Source: CAITSH01 sp945892985 (GTDB lineage Bacteria; Pseudomonadota; Gammaproteobacteria; Burkholderiales; SG8-39). From it: a DNA stretch of 14,103 nt. The DNA lies in assembly GCA_945892985.1 (NCBI GenBank), contig CAMDDU010000077.1, forward strand, positions 1-14,103, given 5' to 3'. Positions 13,755 to 14,103 of the stretch are shown here, one piece after another; positions within the stretch are counted from its first letter, which is position 1; each line of letters opens with the position of its first letter. The notes beneath the pieces were generated by a model. That model was not told where the DNA came from. It ran no database searches and saw nothing but the letters and a program-made list of their open reading frames with translations. The translations under genes and the position numbers were made by a program.

Positions 13755-13834
13755 TACTTCCTTAATACGCCGTCCGATGCCTACTGCTCACCGGCACGAT
13801 GCCCAACGCGCACGTCTCACTGTCCAATGTCGCT

Positions 13835-13910
13835 TGGCAGGCCAAGAGGGAATCGAACCCCCAACCTTCGGTTTTGGAGACCGACGCTCTGCCAGTTGAG
13901 CTATTGGCCT
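13835..13910 (-). tRNA. tRNA-Trp (anticodon CCA)
   Basis: A complete 76-base cloverleaf. The acceptor stem AGGCCAA/TTGGCCT is perfect, with discriminator G and an encoded CCA end (13837-13835). The D stem is GCTC/GAGC and the anticodon stem is TCGGT/ACCGA. The loop CTCCAAA places anticodon CCA at 13877-13875. The five-base variable loop is followed by a T arm with TTCGATT and one G-U pair. It lies 34 bases after the tuf stop codon without a terminator, so it is probably cut from a tuf-tRNA-secE-nusG transcript. Confidence 0.97.
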
Positions 13911-13944
13911 GCGGATGAACCCTTGAGACCGTTACTTCGGCCCG

Positions 13945-14103
13945 TTACTCGATAACCTTGGCTACGACGCCGGCGCCGACGGTTTTGCCGCCCTCACGGA
14001 TGGCAAAGCGCAGGCCTTGTTCCATCGCGATCGGGGCGATCAACGTCACCACCATCTTGATGTTGTCTCCCGGCATCACCATCTCCGTGCCCTCGGGCAA
14101 CTG
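13945..14103 (-). CDS. tuf: Elongation factor Tu (3' end only)
   Basis: The last 52 residues and stop codon of EF-Tu, the GTPase that delivers aminoacyl-tRNA to the ribosome. The segment covers the end of beta-barrel domain 3. It reads PGDNIKMVVTLIAPIAMEQG (11-30), then LRFAIREGGKTVGAGVVAKV (31-50) and IE, the standard C-terminus. Most of the roughly 396-residue protein lies beyond the right edge. Betaproteobacteria usually carry two near-identical tuf genes, one in the str operon and one before tRNA-Trp and secE. By position this is the second. Confidence 0.97.
   Translation of the reverse strand, partial: QLPEGTEMVMPGDNIKMVVTLIAPIAMEQGLRFAIREGGKTVGAGVVAKVIE

Noticed and set aside
13755..13834. 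Possible secE promoter TTGGGC-17-TAGGCA
   Set aside because: Both boxes match the sigma70 consensus poorly, and cotranscription from tuf and the tRNA explains expression better.

Overview
The window is a core information-processing region of a betaproteobacterial chromosome, at moderately high GC by eye. The family is unresolved. Evidence for the lineage is the gene order tuf, tRNA-Trp, secE, nusG, rplK, rplA, rplJ, rplL, rpoB, rpoC, then rpsL; the S12, L10 and RpoB sequences, including a Thr at the position of E. coli Asn518; and a 1392-residue RpoB with an extra segment near residues 416-441. From memory, that length and segment resemble Neisseria-type RpoB. All of these genes lie on the minus strand, so they read from the right edge to the left.

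Right edge to about 12760: the 3' end of an EF-Tu gene, then tRNA-Trp(CCA), secE and nusG. There is no clear terminator between tuf and the tRNA. nusG overlaps secE by one base. This block closes with a textbook Rho-independent terminator at 12764-12786.

About 12694 to 10284: the stalk and L1-arm ribosomal protein genes rplK (GTG start), rplA (ATGA overlap), rplJ (TTG start behind a perfect Shine-Dalgarno) and rplL. Before rplJ is a roughly 300-base untranslated stretch that folds into nested hairpins and sits where the L10 autoregulatory leader lies in other bacteria. Between rplL and rpoB is a leaky-terminator-like hairpin, consistent with the known attenuation that makes more L7/L12 than RNA polymerase.

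10098 to 1654: rpoB and rpoC, both intact, with all metal-binding and catalytic motifs and rifampicin-sensitive-type residues.

1547 to 432: one gene on the plus strand, an Old Yellow Enzyme of the YqjM/XenA class, sits between rpoC and rpsL. It converges on rpoC, sharing a perfect 15-bp inverted-repeat terminator, and diverges from rpsL. rpsL therefore has its own near-consensus sigma70 promoter (TTGACT-18-TATAAT) and runs off the left edge.

I see no mobile element, CRISPR array, phage gene or new multi-gene system. The points worth a second look are the flavoenzyme wedged in the rpoC-rpsL junction, the regulatory RNA structures, the non-ATG starts, and the lack of a recognisable promoter between the nusG terminator and rplK.
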